Notes: a model not told the origin generated them from the letters alone. A stretch of DNA of 64,000 nt from Perognathus longimembris pacificus (GCF_023159225.1 NC_063162.1:86085438-86149437), one strand, 5' to 3'; counted from the first letter of the stretch, positions 32,641-44,456 are shown. Numbers and translations: made by a program.

Positions 32641-33449
32641 ACCAAGGAGCTCTGCATCCTGAAGTCCGCCTTCCTCCCCGAAATTGGGATGCGAGAGAAA
32701 CAGCTCCATGTGCGGGATGCAAGCGACACCCGTGAGAACCTGGTTATGGGGAGGGAACCCCATAGATCATGTGATAAACAAGCCGGATAGGATGTTTAAT
32801 AATACAGCCTGTCTGGGCGGAAGGCATGTGGTCGGTTGTTGTAATTTTTTTTTAACCTGTTTTTCCCGTAAACATTTGGGGAAAAGCTATGAGATCTTGT
32901 AAAGAACTTGAATCTCTGAAGCTCTTCCTAAATTGCACCTTGGACGGGGGTTCCTCCAATAGTGATTGCTGGAAAATGGCAATACTCACTGATTAGGTAA
33001 AGTGTTTAGGGAAGACTAAAGAACACAGAATAATAAACATAACGTAATAGTGCGTGTGAAGTTTTCCCATTAGGCAGCCGTGGGTTATCATGTAAGATGT
33101 CATTCAGGAAATACTCTTGGGCCGCCTGAAATGTACACATCTAGAGTCCATACTTACACTGACTTTCCTAATCAAACTAATGAAAACACAGTGTTTTATC
33201 TTAACTTGATCCTGAAATTATATCTCTGAATCCTATGTTTCCAGCTCTAAACTGGTACTCCTACCAGTTCTGCCTGTTTGCTAAGGTCAGGTGTTGCTGT
33301 ATATCTGTTTTTCATGGAATACTTTCCCAGTTCTTTGTATGTAGGACTGCAGTAGGAATACAGGAGACACTCCCTGCTTCTTTGCTATATTCATAGCTGA
33401 CACATCACAGATGGGCCTTCATTCTGGTTTTTACCTGCACAAATCCTGT
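32641..33449. other. Unassigned, low-repeat sequence beside the CpG island
   Basis: No repeat recognised for about 800 bp, the longest such stretch beside the island. It could hold promoter-proximal or exonic sequence, but no coding family is visible. Confidence 0.4.
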
Positions 33450-33572
33450 CTGGAATGTGACTTTTAGAGTCAAGGTAGCTGAGTTCAAATCCTGGCTTTA
33501 CTACCACTCATTTTGAGATTGTGGAAAAATAACTTAAAACTTCTGGGTCTCATTTCCCAGAAGTAAAGGTGG
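33450..33572 (+). mobile_element. MIR SINE relic
   Basis: GAGTTCAAATCCTGGCTTTA, then AACTTAAAACTTCTGGGTC, matching MIR. Confidence 0.6.
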
Positions 33573-33666
33573 ATACTAGTGGTAAGGTGACAGGTTAATG
33601 GAGAAGGTATATGACATTGAATACAGCTGAGTATTTTATGTGCATGTATGAAAATAGAATAATGAA

Positions 33667-33934
33667 GCCAGGATCTGGTGGCTCATGTATGTAATCCTAG
33701 CTACTCAGGAGGCTAAGATATGAGGATCAAGTTCATAGTCAGTGTGAGCAGCAAAGTGTGTGAGATTCTTATCTCCAATTAACTACCAAAAGACCAGAAG
33801 TAGAACTGTAGCTCAAGTGGTAGAATGACAACTTTCAGTGGAAAAAGCTAAGGGATGGTACCCAGGCCCTGAGTTTAAGCCTCCCAGGCCTTAAGTTTAA
33901 GCCCCAGTACTGGTACAAAAAAAAAAAAAAAAAG
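33667..33934 (+). mobile_element. 7SL-head/Geo-tail SINE
   Basis: Full copy with a partial tandem duplication of the tail (GAGTTTAAGCCTCCCAGGCC then AAGTTTAAGCCCC) and an A17 tail. Purine (GGGA)n follows at 33955-33995. Confidence 0.75.
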
Positions 33935-34105
33935 ATAAAAAGGAGAGAAAGACAGAGCGGGAGGGAGGGAGAGGGAGAGGGAGAAGGAGAGGAAAGAATA
34001 ATGAAACCAGTTGTTTTAAGAAGGGTCAAGAGAGAACAGAGAAAGTGTTAGAGGGGGTGAGGTTGATGAGGTACATTGTATGCATGTATAGAAATGTTAC
34101 AATGA

Positions 34106-34293
34106 GGGGCTGGAAATGTGGCTTAGTGCTTGCCTAGCATACATAAAACCCTGGGTTCCATTCCTCAGTACCACATAAACAGAAAAGGCCAGAATTGGCC
34201 CTGTGGCTCAAGTGGTAGAGTGCTAGCCTTGAGCAAAAGAAGCTCAGCAACAGTGCCTAGGCCCTGAGTTCAAGTCCCAGTACTGGCAAAAGA
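34106..34293 (+). mobile_element. IDL-Geo SINE
   Basis: Complete, with a deletion in the head (GGCTTAGTGCTTGCC). Confidence 0.8.
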
Positions 34294-34662
34294 ATTTTTC
34301 TAAAAATATAGAAAAAAAAGAAATATCACAATGAATAAACTTTGTATAATTAATATATGCTAATAAAAATAATAACCAGCAAAATGCCAGACTAGAGAAA
34401 TGGCTGAAATGACAGGGAGTGAGCTATAAGCAAGAAAGCCAAGCAAGAGCTCAAGGTCCTGAGCTCCCATACAGTACCTAGAAAAACAAAATGTCCCAGA
34501 TGCTCAAGTCCCTTCTGTAAGATGCTGTGGCATTTCATAAAACTTGCACATATCTTCCTAGGCACTAAACTCTCTCTAAATTATTTATATTACTGAATAC
34601 AATGGAAATGTTGTGCAACTAGTTATTATATATAGTGTATTACTTACACGATGACCAGGAAA

Positions 34663-34713
34663 AAGTGTATATATATATATATACATATATATGTGTATAT
34701 ATATATATATACA
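34663..34713. repeat. (TA)n microsatellite
   Basis: Imperfect alternating TA with interspersed CA/GTG. Confidence 0.9.
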
Positions 34714-34933
34714 GGTACAGACACCTTGTTTTAAATAGTTTTCGTCTCATGTCGACTCTTAGGATGTAGGATCAGTAGATATGGAGATCCAACTGTATTC
34801 AAAACTTGGAGGAGTACTTGAAAATTTTGTCTCCAAGATGAAGCACTACTAGTATCTAACACATCCTCATACTTTATCACAAATGGAAACTACAAGTAGA
34901 AGACCAATCCCTAGAATATTTGCCACAGTGTCT

Positions 34934-35135
34934 GGGTTTTTTTGGCCTGTCCTGGGCTTGGACTCAGGGCCTGAGCACTTTCCCTGGCCTCTCTGTGCTC
35001 AAGGCTAGCACTCTGCCACTTGAGCCACAGCACCACTTCTGGCCATTTTCCATATATGTGGTGCTGGGGAATCGAACCCAGGGCTTCATGTATACGAGGC
35101 AAGCACTCTTGCCACTAGGCCATATTCCCAGCCCC
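34934..35135 (-). mobile_element. IDL-Geo SINE
   Basis: Antisense full copy. Target duplication GCCACAGTGTCT / GCCACAATGTCT at 34922-34933 and 35136-35147 (one mismatch). Confidence 0.9.
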
Positions 35136-35304
35136 GCCACAATGTCTATAATGAGAAAAATCAGCAAGGGATAAACTATGTTCACCAGTCTTGAAAGCAC
35201 TGAAAGAAGCACACAGCCTAATAGAAAGGCAGCCCCTTTCCAGAACATGCCCTGTGGGATGCATGTTCCCAGCCTTCTCTCTATCAAAAACTTCATTCTT
35301 GGAG

Positions 35305-35505
35305 TGCCAGGCACAAAAGGCCCTCACCTATAATCCTAGCTACTCTAAAGGCTGAGATCTCAAGATCTCAAGAATGTCTGTGAAACTCTTACCTCCTGTG
35401 AACCACCCAAGAACCAGAAGTAGAACTGTGGCATAAGTGTTAAAGCATCCACCTTGAGAAAAAAAGCTCAGAGACAGCCACCAGCCAAGAATTCAAACCT
35501 TGGGG
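35305..35505 (+). mobile_element. 7SL-head/Geo-tail SINE
   Basis: Full diverged copy. Confidence 0.65.
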
Positions 35506-35656
35506 TTGCTGCCCCTACCTTCGACCCCCTACCACCACCCCATCTCCCACCAAAAATATTCCTGAAAACAGAAGAAGAAAGAGGGAATTAGGCAACAGGA
35601 GTGTTAAGTAGGTGGAGAGAGAAACAATAACAAAACTTATGTTAAAAATCCATGTT

Positions 35657-35760
35657 AATATGTAGCACTGTGGCTCAAAGTGATAGAGCCCTAGTCTGAG
35701 GGCCAAAAGCTCAGGGACAGTGTCAGGGTCCTGAGTTCAAGCCCCAAGACAAACAAAAAC
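35657..35760 (+). mobile_element. Geo-tail SINE fragment
   Basis: Only the Geo module (GCACTGTGGCTCAAAGTG to GAGTTCAAGCCCCAAGAC) and an AAAC tail. Confidence 0.65.
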
Positions 35761-35780
35761 AAAAACCAAGTTGCATATTT

Positions 35781-35865
35781 AGGGCTGGGAATGTGGCCTA
35801 GAGGTAGAGTGTTTGCCTAGAATGCCCAAGGCCCTGGGTTCTATTCCTTGGTAAAAATATTAAAT
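35781..35865 (+). mobile_element. ID-type SINE, head only
   Basis: GGGCTGGGAATGTGGCCTAG to GGGTTCTATTCCTTGG, then an A/T-rich end; no Geo module. Confidence 0.65.
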
Positions 35866-35982
35866 AATTTTTTAAAGAAAATTATTGTTTTAATGCATGT
35901 TAAAGTATCTTGCTTAAATGGACATTTCTGTTATTGTTACAAACTAGAAGGTAACAAATTGGCTCCTTAAAACTGATTAAAG

Positions 35983-36214
35983 TTGCCAGGCACTAGTGAC
36001 TTACACCTGTAATCCTAGCTATTCAGGAGGCTGAGATCTTAGAGTGCAGTTTGAAGCCAGCCTGAGCAGAAAAGTCCCTGTGAGTCTCTTGTCTCCAATA
36101 AACCACTCAAAAACCGGAAGTGAGCTGTGGCTCAAGTAGTTGAGCACTAGCCTTGAGTAAAAAAACTCAGGGACAGCACCAGGCCCTGAGTTCAAGACCC
36201 ATAACCAAAATACT
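35983..36214 (+). mobile_element. 7SL-head/Geo-tail SINE
   Basis: Full copy with a (CTA)/(TAA)n microsatellite tail continuing to 36266. Confidence 0.75.
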
Positions 36215-36228
36215 ACTACTACTACTGC

Positions 36229-36266
<38 letters not shown>
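36215..36266. repeat. (TAA)n microsatellite
   Basis: TAC/TAA trinucleotides grown from the SINE A-rich tail. Confidence 0.9.
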
Positions 36267-36287
36267 TGATTAAAACAATGCCAGGAG

Positions 36288-37300
36288 CTGGGAAGATGGC
36301 TTAGTGGCAAAGTGCTTGCCTCGTATACATGAAGCCCTGGTTGGATTCCCCAGCACCACATATATAGAAAATGTCAGAAGTGGGGGAGGCCGGAAGGCTG
36401 GTGCCACGGTGCTGGTATCCTTAGGGAGGCCGCACAGGATGGATTTCTCCTGGTCCTCTGGAAGCAGGGAGGGTGCGATGGAGACTGAGTTGCAGCATTT
36501 CCTCCAGCTGGAGACGCAGAAGCAGTGCTTCCAGTAGCGGGTGCACCAAGTGACTGGACTTTGCTGGGAAAATTGCACAGACAAGCCGGGGCCAAAGTTG
36601 AACAGTCGGACGGAGGTCTGTTTTGTGAACTGTGTTGAGTGCTTCATTGACACGAGTCAATTTATCCTGAATCGACTGGAACAGACCCATTGGTCCAAGA
36701 CGCTCTTCTCAGAAAGCCTTTCTGACTGATCTCAGCGTTACCTCTGCCATGGAGCGCCCCCCATCCCCACCCCCCCAAGGCACCAAAAACCCTCCAGTGG
36801 TCATATATCTGCAGTCACCATGGATTCCAGTAACAGCAGAGATTTACAGGCAGATCACTCTATGAGAGCCCACCAAGCAGGAACGATCATCCAATGGGAA
36901 CCAGATTGTCTTCTCAGGCAGTAAGGAATTCTTCATGCCCCCTTGCAGCAGAAAATGAGAAAATGATCAGTGAGAGCACTATTTGCCCAAGATTGCTTAA
37001 TTATGAAACTTTCCAGCCCCTTGCCCCAATTCCTCTGTTTAAACCTAAGGTTCCTGTCAGTACCCTGAAGACAGACTTGGGTTGGGGGGAGGGGTCATTG
37101 CACCCATTTATCTGTACTCCCCAACATGGCCTTGTTGCATAAATCTTTCACTGTTCTTCACTACAAAAACAAAACAAACAAACAAAAAAAGCCAAAAGTG
37201 ACACTGTGGCTCAAGAGGTAGAGTGCTAGCCTTGAGCAAAAAGAAACCAGGGACAGTGCTCAGGCCCTGAGTTCAAGCCCCAGGACTGGCAAAAAAAAAA
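36288..37300 (+). mobile_element. IDL-Geo SINE split by a retrocopy
   Basis: ID head at 36288-36383 and Geo module at 37184-37300, separated by the TIMM8A pseudogene. Both halves are in the correct order and orientation. Confidence 0.9.
36384..37183 (+). pseudogene. TIMM8A: Processed pseudogene of TIMM8A
   Basis: TIMM8A is a small Tim chaperone that escorts membrane proteins across the mitochondrial intermembrane space. The copy has no introns: 5' UTR-like GC-rich leader, coding part 36439-36729 (96 codons plus stop, near the family's 97), 3' UTR and an A-rich tail from about 37165. The protein ends [22 protein letters not shown], and both Cys-x3-Cys pairs survive (CWENC and CFVNC). A premature TAG stop sits at 36535-36537 after KQCFQ, and several substitutions are present. 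The flanks AAAATGTCAGAAGTG (about 36368-36382) and AAAAAGCCAAAAGTG (about 37186-37200) are a diverged target duplication, so L1 machinery made it. Confidence 0.9.
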
Positions 37301-37301
37301 A

Positions 37302-37520
37302 AAATGCTAGGTGCCAGTAATTTTCACGAGTTAAATTCAGCCCAATTAACCATCCAAAAAAAAAAGCCCAAACTGTAACACCTCTGTGATCATCTTTATA
37401 ATAACAATTTTTAAAAATGTAAGTCCAACATGAAGCTGTGACTAAAGTGGTAAAGTAAAGCACCAAAAAGCTAAGAGATAACACTTGGGCCTTGAGTTCA
37501 GGCCCCAGTACTGGCACAAA
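37302..37520 (+). mobile_element. 7SL-head/Geo-tail SINE (degenerate)
   Basis: Geo tail recognisable at 37425-37515 (GTGACTAAAGTGGTAAAG, GAGTTCAGGCCCCAGTACTG); the head is very decayed. A GAAA/GGGA purine tract follows to 37577. Confidence 0.5.
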
Positions 37521-38084
37521 GAAAGAGAGAAAGAGAGAAAGGAAGGAAAGGAGGGAGAGAAAGGAGGGAGGGAGGGAACTGATTAAAACAAAGCCTAGTG
37601 CTGAATTGAAACCCCCTTGTGCAACTACTTCAAGTAATATATATAAATAAATAAATAAATAATACACTCTGTACAAAATATAATCTTCAATGAAACAATA
37701 ATAAGCTTAGTGTCACTGATCATATACTGAATATAAATGCAACAAATAAATTCACTTTTGACATTAATTACAGCATGGTATAGCTGGCTCTAAAAGGCAT
37801 TAAAAGTGAAAGGGCAGAGACAGAGGAGAAATATCCCCTCCCATGAAGAACTAAGGGCTTTTTTTGGAGCTTCCCAATCCGGTTTGTGGGTGCATTATTG
37901 TCATTAACCATGTGGAGGCAGTAGAGGGCAGTGGTGAAGGCTCAATCTGCAAGACCAAAAAGCTTCCTTACACAATTGCCAGAGCTTTTAAGTAGTCCCT
38001 TGTGTCAATGAAGGTGGGTTCTGGGAAACCCCACGGATACCACAATCCAAGTATATGTAAGTCCACATACAAAAAAGCATATCT

Positions 38085-38280
38085 GGGCTGGGAATGTGGC
38101 TTAGTGGTAGATTGCTTTCCTACCATGCATGAAGCCCTGGGTTCAATTCCTCAGTACCACATCAACAGAAAAGGCCAGAAGTTGTACAGTGGCTTAGGAG
38201 GTAGAGTGCTAGCCTTGAGCAAAAGGAGCTTAAGGACAGTGCCCAGGCGCTTAGTTCAAGCCCCAGAACTTGCACAAAAA
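38085..38280 (+). mobile_element. IDL-Geo SINE
   Basis: Complete, diverged copy. Confidence 0.8.
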
Positions 38281-38439
38281 AAGTATAATATCTGTATATA
38301 ATTTACATACATCCTCACATATCCTTTAAATTATCTCTAGGTTTCTTATAATACTTCAGTGTCAATATTGTTATTATACTGTATTGTTTGGGGAAGGATA
38401 ACAAAAGCAAAAAAAAACCTCTGTACATAATCAATACAG

Positions 38440-38602
38440 ATGATTTTTTAATATATTTTTTATTATCAAACTGAATTACAGAGAGGTTACAGTTTCATAC
38501 ATTAGGCATTGGATACATTTCTTGTACTGTTTGTTACCTCGTCCCTCATTCCCCCCTCCCCCCTCTCCCTTTCTCTTCCCCCCCCCACAGATGAATTTTT
38601 TT
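38440..38602 (-). mobile_element. L1 3' end fragment
   Basis: Antisense 3' UTR: ATTACAGAGAGGTTACAG, then TTTGTTACCTCGTCCCTC, pyrimidine-rich 3'. A severely 5'-truncated insertion. Confidence 0.65.
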
Positions 38603-38679
38603 TTTAATGTTTGATCCTCTGTAGGTTCAACCCCAGGATGCTAAACCCATGAGTACAAGGACTCACTGCTATTAATAGC

Positions 38680-38810
38680 TAGATAACCTTAGCAAAGCCC
38701 TTTACCTCTCCCAACCTAAGTTTGATGATCTGTGAAATAATACCTAATCAACTGAATTGTTGTTAGGAGATAATGGGTATAAATAATTTAACCTAGTACT
38801 GCTCCACATA
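38680..38810 (+). mobile_element. MIR SINE relic
   Basis: GCAAAGCCCTTTACCTCTCC, then GATGATCTGTGAAATAATAC, matching the MIR core and 3' half. Confidence 0.55.
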
Positions 38811-39330
38811 AAAGCATCATAAATATTACTTACCCCTTATTGTTTGTAATGCACATGTTGTCTTAGTATCCAAAACCCAGTTTATATTAACTCTTGCAGA
38901 AGAAAGTATGCTGATATTCACCTACACAGTTTTCTATGAATGGACTCACAGCCCATGTACATCAGTGAAATACTCATGAAAGGTAGTTGTATAGTGAGGA
39001 GAAGAACTACAACCAGGAGAGAACATTTAACTATCATTTTGAACTGCTCAAACGTGATAGAACGCATTTTTTAAAACCCCCACACAAAAACAAAAGACAA
39101 GCAGTGGAGATAGTGTGAGGATCTCCATCTCTTAGGGTCCCAGGTAAGATGGAGAATTCAGCAGAATAATAGGAGAAAGCAAACAGATTTATTTAATACT
39201 AGTTTTACACTGCCTGGGAAACAACCTAAGAAAATAAAGACCAAGGAAATATTTAGGATCTATCACTTCAGAAATGAGTGTAGTAGTAAAAGAGTGACCA
39301 ATTATGTGGGAAGCTTAAGAGATAGGAACA
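38811..39330. other. Unassigned sequence
   Basis: A/T-rich with no recognised repeat or coding family. Confidence 0.4.
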
Positions 39331-39524
39331 GGCTGGGGATATGGCCTAGTGGCAAGAGTGCCTGCCTCATATACATGAGGCTCTGGGTTCGATTCCCCAG
39401 CACCACATATACAGAAAATGGCCAGAAGTGGCGCTGTGGCTCAAGTGGCAGAGTGCTAGCCTTGAGCAAAAAGAAGCCAGGGACAGTGCTCAGGCCCTGA
39501 GTCCAAAGCCCCAGGACTGGCCAA
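39331..39524 (+). mobile_element. IDL-Geo SINE
   Basis: Complete. Target duplication AAGAGATAGGAACA occurs on both sides (about 39317-39330 and 39529-39542). Confidence 0.9.
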
Positions 39525-39644
39525 AAAAAAAGAGATAGGAACAATTCTAGAAATATGTGTAGATATTTTCTTAATGTCAATTTCCCATCTGGGATGGTAA
39601 GAGGGCTGCATCTGTCATACAGATATTTCATCATCTGCTGAGCT

Positions 39645-40000
39645 GGGTATAGTGTCCATACCTGTAATCCCAGCACTTGGGAGTCTGAAGTGCCTCTATG
39701 ATCTAAAAGGACAATTCTAGTGGAGTTTGAACTCAGAATCTTAAACTTGGTAGGCTAATGATCTACCCACTTGAGCCAGACCTGAAGTGCCATTTTGCTT
39801 TCAGGTTATTTTTCAGATAAAGTACAGCTCTTTTGCCTAAGGCTGGCAGTGCTCTTATTCATGGTCTTCCACAAATCTAGAATAACAGGAACACACCACT
39901 ATGTTCAGTTTATTGATATGGGCTCTCACTAACTTTTTGCCCAAGGTAGCATAATTGCAAGCTTCTCAGGTAGGTGGGATTATGGGTGTGAGCTATCATA
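39645..40000. mobile_element. Old B1-type and B1/ID dimer relics
   Basis: A short plus-strand B1-like head (CATACCTGTAATCCCAGCAC at 39658-39677) is followed by an antisense B1-dID-like element (GGAGTTTGAACTCAG to GGTAGGTGGGATTATGG). Strongly decayed. Confidence 0.45.
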
Positions 40001-40111
40001 ACTGATGACAAATCCAACTTTTGTTAGTGGTTATTTCTGGAGAGAATAACCCACCTCCCCACCCACATACCATCAGTGTGTGTGTATATGTGTATGTGTT
40101 TGTGTACACAC

Positions 40112-40312
40112 ATGCACTAGTACTAGGGGGCTTGAACTCAGGATCTTGCACTCCCAGCTTTCTGCTGGTACTCAAACACTTGAGCCACATTTCCACTTTC
40201 GGCATTTTTCTGGTTAATTAGAGATGAGAAACCCTCAGATTGTCTGCCAAGGATCAGACTCCTGGGTAGCTAGGATGATCGACGTAAGTCACTGGCACCC
40301 AGCTATTTGTGG
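40112..40312 (-). mobile_element. 7SL-head/Geo-tail SINE
   Basis: Antisense, preceded by its (TG)n tail (40076-40110). Confidence 0.65.
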
Positions 40313-40985
40313 GAATTTTTTCAGGGTTTCCATTCTTCCAGACATTTTCTTGATTTCTTTTTTAGAAACTGTCATCTGAAAATGCAAAACTTGACTATTA
40401 ATAGTGCCTCCAGAGTTGTTCATGTACAACCTACATGACCTTGAAAAGGGCTACTTTCTTCATCTGCTCTGAATGAATTGTTTCTGATGAGTTTTACTCT
40501 GAGATCAGTACAAAATAAATTAACTGGGACACAAGGAAAAGCATCAGCATACTAAAATTCAGTATGTGTCTCATTCAAGTACAAAAGGTAACGGGGTAAC
40601 ATGGAGGTGAGGTGGTAGTCTGAGCCTGGGGTTATGTGATCATCAACCTCAGAGGCAGGGCCCCTACCTACAACAGGAGCATTTGAGCAGTCATGATGTT
40701 TGGGTTCTAGCCACATTCATTACTTCTCAGATCTTGCTTTTCAGGAAGCAGGACTACAGCAAATCCTTGCTAACCAAGTCTCACCTCTCACTGCCCCTTA
40801 AACTAAGTGAGGCCCATTCTTCTAGCTTCTCTTCATTTCCAGTATGTTTTGGAAGAGGAATTGTAAGCACTTGCAGTAACAATTGCTCATGTCATCTTAT
40901 AACATTTTTTGCTATAGTAAACAAATAAATTACTATTGGATGTCTGTCTGTGTGAGATTGGGTACAACATGGATGAAGTGTGACA
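40313..40985. other. Unassigned, low-repeat sequence
   Basis: No confident repeat. An 81-codon open frame at 40683-40928 lacks an identifiable domain. Confidence 0.4.
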
Positions 40986-40996
40986 CTGATTCTTTT

Positions 40997-41437
40997 CTTC
41001 TGAATAATCATTTATTGTCAAAGTGATATACAGAGGGGTTACAGTTTCATATGTAAGGCAGTGGGTACATTTCTTGTACAATGTTACCTCCTCCCTCAAT
41101 TACCCCCTTCCCACCTCCCCCTTCCCTCTCCCCCCGTGAGTTGTTCAGTTGGTTTACACCAAATGGTTTTGTAAGTATTGCTTTTGGACTCGTTTGTCTT
41201 TTTATCCTTTGTCTCTCGATTTTGATATTCCCATTCCCTTCCCTAGTTCTAATACCAGTATATACAGTACCCAGGGTACTCAGAGAAGATACAGTGATAG
41301 CACGGGGACAACCACAGGAAGGGCATACAAGAGGATCATCAACAAAACAAAAAGCTATGGTTTCACATGGCATGTTGAAAGTGATTACAACAGTGATATA
41401 ACGCTCGTTTCCATAGCATGGAGTTCATTTCACGACT
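40997..41437 (-). mobile_element. L1 3' end insertion (5'-truncated)
   Basis: Antisense L1 3' UTR of a different subfamily from the full L1 here (GTGATATACAGAGGGGTTAC, TTGTACAATGTTACCTCC, pyrimidine tract). Target duplication CTGATTCTTTT at 40986-40996 and 41438-41448. Confidence 0.8.
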
Positions 41438-41452
41438 CTGATTCTTTTGTGT

Positions 41453-41660
41453 CTGTGTACTGGTCCTGGAGCTTGAACTTGGGGTCTTGGTACTGTCCCT
41501 GAGCATTTTTTTCTCAAAGCCTAGCACTTTACCACTTGAGCAATAGCTCTGCTTCCAGCTTTTAGGTGGCTAATTGTAGATAGACTCTTTTCCCCAGCCA
41601 GCTTTGAACTGTGAACTCAGATCTCAGCCTCCTGAGCAGATAGAATTACAGGCATGAGCC
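41453..41660 (-). mobile_element. 7SL-head/Geo-tail SINE
   Basis: Antisense full copy. Confidence 0.7.
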
Positions 41661-41671
41661 ACTTGTACCCA

Positions 41672-41866
41672 CTGTCTCTGATTTGTTTGCTCAAGGCTAG
41701 TACTCTACCACTTGAGGCACAGCTCTACTTCCAGCTTTTTGGTGGTTAACTGGAGAACAAGAATCTCATACTTTCCTGCTCAGGCTGACTTCAAATCTTG
41801 ATTCTCAGATCTCAAACTCCTGATTAGCTAGGATTATAGGTGTGAGCCACTGAATCTGGGCTAAAT
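41672..41866 (-). mobile_element. 7SL-head/Geo-tail SINE
   Basis: Second antisense copy in tandem with the previous one, truncated in the Geo tail. Confidence 0.7.
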
Positions 41867-42416
41867 TTTTGCTTTCTAATTCTAATATGTTGATACTGAA
41901 TGTTTAGAAGAAGAATAACTTGAGAATCATATTTTTGAAATTTTGGTATAAACATTAAATTTTTATTTTAAATATAACTACATTTTATTTTTAAGCTTTA
42001 GATCACTACTGTCAATTGAAGTGAAGACAAATGTGACTTTCTTGATTATAATAAAATTAATTATTTAGCTAGAATGAAGAAAAATAACTATAGAGTACAC
42101 ATGATAATTTAGGTATTATGAATGTGTTTGTTTCATCACTCATACAAACATCATCAGTCATCCACACAACACCCAGTTATGCCCACTATTAATTAAATTC
42201 AGTCATCTTTGAAATTTTACCAAATGTCAATCACATAAAACATGACTACCAACATATTTTTCAATTTTGACATTATGAAGGTACACATGCCAAGATAGGA
42301 GAATAGATTATATTTCATTTAACACCTTGTCTTCTTGATTGATGATTTATAAATATTTAGACATTTTATTTGCATGTCTCCATTTGGCACTTGGCCTGGG
42401 ACCTATAAAGATTAGG
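41867..42416. other. A/T-rich unassigned sequence
   Basis: No recognised repeat; strongly A/T-rich. Confidence 0.4.
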
Positions 42417-42417
42417 A

Positions 42418-42630
42418 GGGGCTGGAGATATGGCCTTGTAGCAAAGAGTGCTTGCTTCGTTTGTATGCATGAAGCCCTGGGTTCAATTCCCCAGCACCAC
42501 ATATACAGAAAACAACCAGAAGTGGCACTGTGGCTCAAGTGGCAGAGTGCTAGCCTTGAGCATAAAGAAGCCAGGGACAGTGTTCAGGCCCTGAGTCCAA
42601 GGCCCAGGACTGGGAGAAAAAAAAAAAAAA
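42418..42630 (+). mobile_element. IDL-Geo SINE
   Basis: Complete; GATTAGGAG on both sides (about 42410-42418 and 42632-42640) is the likely target duplication. Confidence 0.85.
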
Positions 42631-42667
42631 GGATTAGGAGCATATTTGGCTATACACATCTTCATGT

Positions 42668-42735
42668 GAATGTATGCATATACCATATATGCATATATAT
42701 TGCATATATGTATACACATGTATACATATACAATA
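42668..42735. repeat. TATG/CATA alternating tract
   Basis: Purine-pyrimidine alternating low-complexity DNA. Confidence 0.8.
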
Positions 42736-42945
42736 GCAGAGGATAGAGTAACAGTTTCTGGATGTCCCATAGACAGGGGATATCACTCAATGGTTCAGCA
42801 CTTATCCATCATACAAATTGCACCACATTTGAGCTGTAGCACTGCAAAAATAAATGAATAAATAATACACCGTAGCTCCAAGTGAACAGTAAAACTAAAC
42901 TTCTAGTTGAAGGTGCTATTTGAATGAACTTTGAGTTACACAAAG

Positions 42946-42947
<2 letters not shown>

Positions 42948-42985
<38 letters not shown>

Positions 42986-43110
42986 TACTGGGTCTTGAAG
43001 TCATGGTCTAGGCCCTGACCCTCAGTTTCTTGGGGCTTGAACTCAGGGCCTGAACACTATCCCTTGCTTCTTTTTGCTCAAGGCTAACACTCTACTACTT
43101 AAGCCACAGC
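42948..43110 (-). mobile_element. (TG)n plus antisense Geo-tail SINE fragment
   Basis: (TG)18-like tract at 42948-42983 is the tail of an antisense SINE whose Geo part ends abruptly at the L1 fragment at 43113. Confidence 0.65.
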
Positions 43111-43112
43111 AT

Positions 43113-43635
43113 ACCCTGGTATTCACAGGGAAATGGTCAGATCTTGAACAAATGTTGAGCGAGATAAGCCTAGAACACAAAGAACAAAGGTGCATGGTCT
43201 CCTTGATATATTATTGTTGGGGGGAGGAGGGAGGGAGAACAGTAGAGACCAGGTACCCAAAATAAAAAAAATAGCAAACTTCTTTCCTATCCTCCTATCA
43301 GAGGATCAAAATAGCTCAACAGCTATGTACATATATGATTATATAAGACGAGGCTAAGCAAAATGAACTCAAAGAGAAGGAAACAGGAGGATTTTATTGC
43401 TGTCATTACATTTAATGTACTAGGTGAATTTCCTTTGGCGTACCCCATGTGGATACTGTATATGATTTTGATACACTGTATATTGTATATATGGTTACCT
43501 GAACTAGGGAAGGAAAAGAAAAATAAGGGAGGGTGTAACAAATATGACAAGAAATATGCTCACTACCTTATTATGTAACTATACCCCATCTGTACATCAC
43601 CTTGTCAATAAAATTTAATAAAATTTTTTTAAAAG
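43113..43635 (+). mobile_element. L1 3' end fragment
   Basis: Matches the end of ORF2 and 3' UTR of the full L1: TTCACAGGGAAATGGTCAGA, GAGCGAGATAAGCCTAGAAC, then ACCTTGTCAATAAAATTTAA. The ORF2 end is frameshifted and stops early. Confidence 0.8.
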
Positions 43636-43752
43636 GCCAGAAGTGGTACTGTGGCTGAAGTGGTAAAGTGCTACCCTTGAGCAAAAAGAAGCCAGGGACA
43701 ATGCTCAGGCCCTGAGTTCAAGCCCCAGGACTGGCAAAAAAAAAAAAAGAAA
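43636..43752 (+). mobile_element. Geo-tail SINE fragment
   Basis: Starts exactly at GGCCAGAAGTGG, the linker site, following the L1 A-tail; ends with A12. Confidence 0.7.
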
Positions 43753-43772
43753 AAAGAAAAGAAAAAGAAAAA

Positions 43773-43880
43773 GCCAGAAATGGCACTGTGGCTCAAGTGG
43801 TAGAGCATTAGACTTGGGCAAAAAAAAGCTCAAGGACAGTGCCCAGTCCCTAAGTTTAAGCCCCAGGACTGGCAAAAATT
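43773..43880 (+). mobile_element. Geo-tail SINE fragment
   Basis: A second head-less Geo module, again starting at the A-rich linker (AAAAAGCCAGAAATGGC). Confidence 0.7.
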
Positions 43881-44052
43881 AGTTAATTAATTGGCTACAT
43901 AGAAAGGCAGGAAGGAGGGAAGGGAGGGAGGGGGAGAGAGAAGGAAGGAAAGGAAGATTTATTGGAATTATCTATTGAAGGTGAGTAAACACATAGCCTA
44001 TGTGACCCAGTACACATATGCTCACTAAGTAATATGTATAAGAATGTAAAAT

Positions 44053-44288
44053 GTGTGCTGGGTGCCAATGGGTCATGTCTGTAATCCTAGCTACTCAGAA
44101 AGCTGAGATCTGAAGATCACCGTTCAAAGCCAGCCCAATTAGGAAATTTTGTGAGACTCTTATCTCCAATTACCCACCAAAAAGTTGGAAAGGGAGCTGT
44201 GGCTCAAGTAGTAGAGCACTAGCCTTGAGCAAAAAAAGCACAGAAACAGTGCCTGAGTTCAAGCCCCAGGACCAGCACACACACAAAA
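44053..44288 (+). mobile_element. 7SL-head/Geo-tail SINE
   Basis: Complete with a short CACACA tail. Confidence 0.75.
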
Positions 44289-44456
44289 TTAAGAATGTTA
44301 TATGTTAAATTATAGGTGTAAGCAAGCTATTCATAATGTCCCTAAATTGCCAACTCAAATGACAGTTAACACCAAGACAGATGACAAAGTAGTAATATAT
44401 TCATTCAACACTGAGTCAACTTTCATCTAAAGAGTCTTGAATTAGAAACAATTTCG

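Noticed and set aside
36541..36729. A functional short TIMM8-like protein
   Set aside because: It lies downstream of an in-frame stop in a processed copy with an A-rich tail and target duplications; no promoter is visible.
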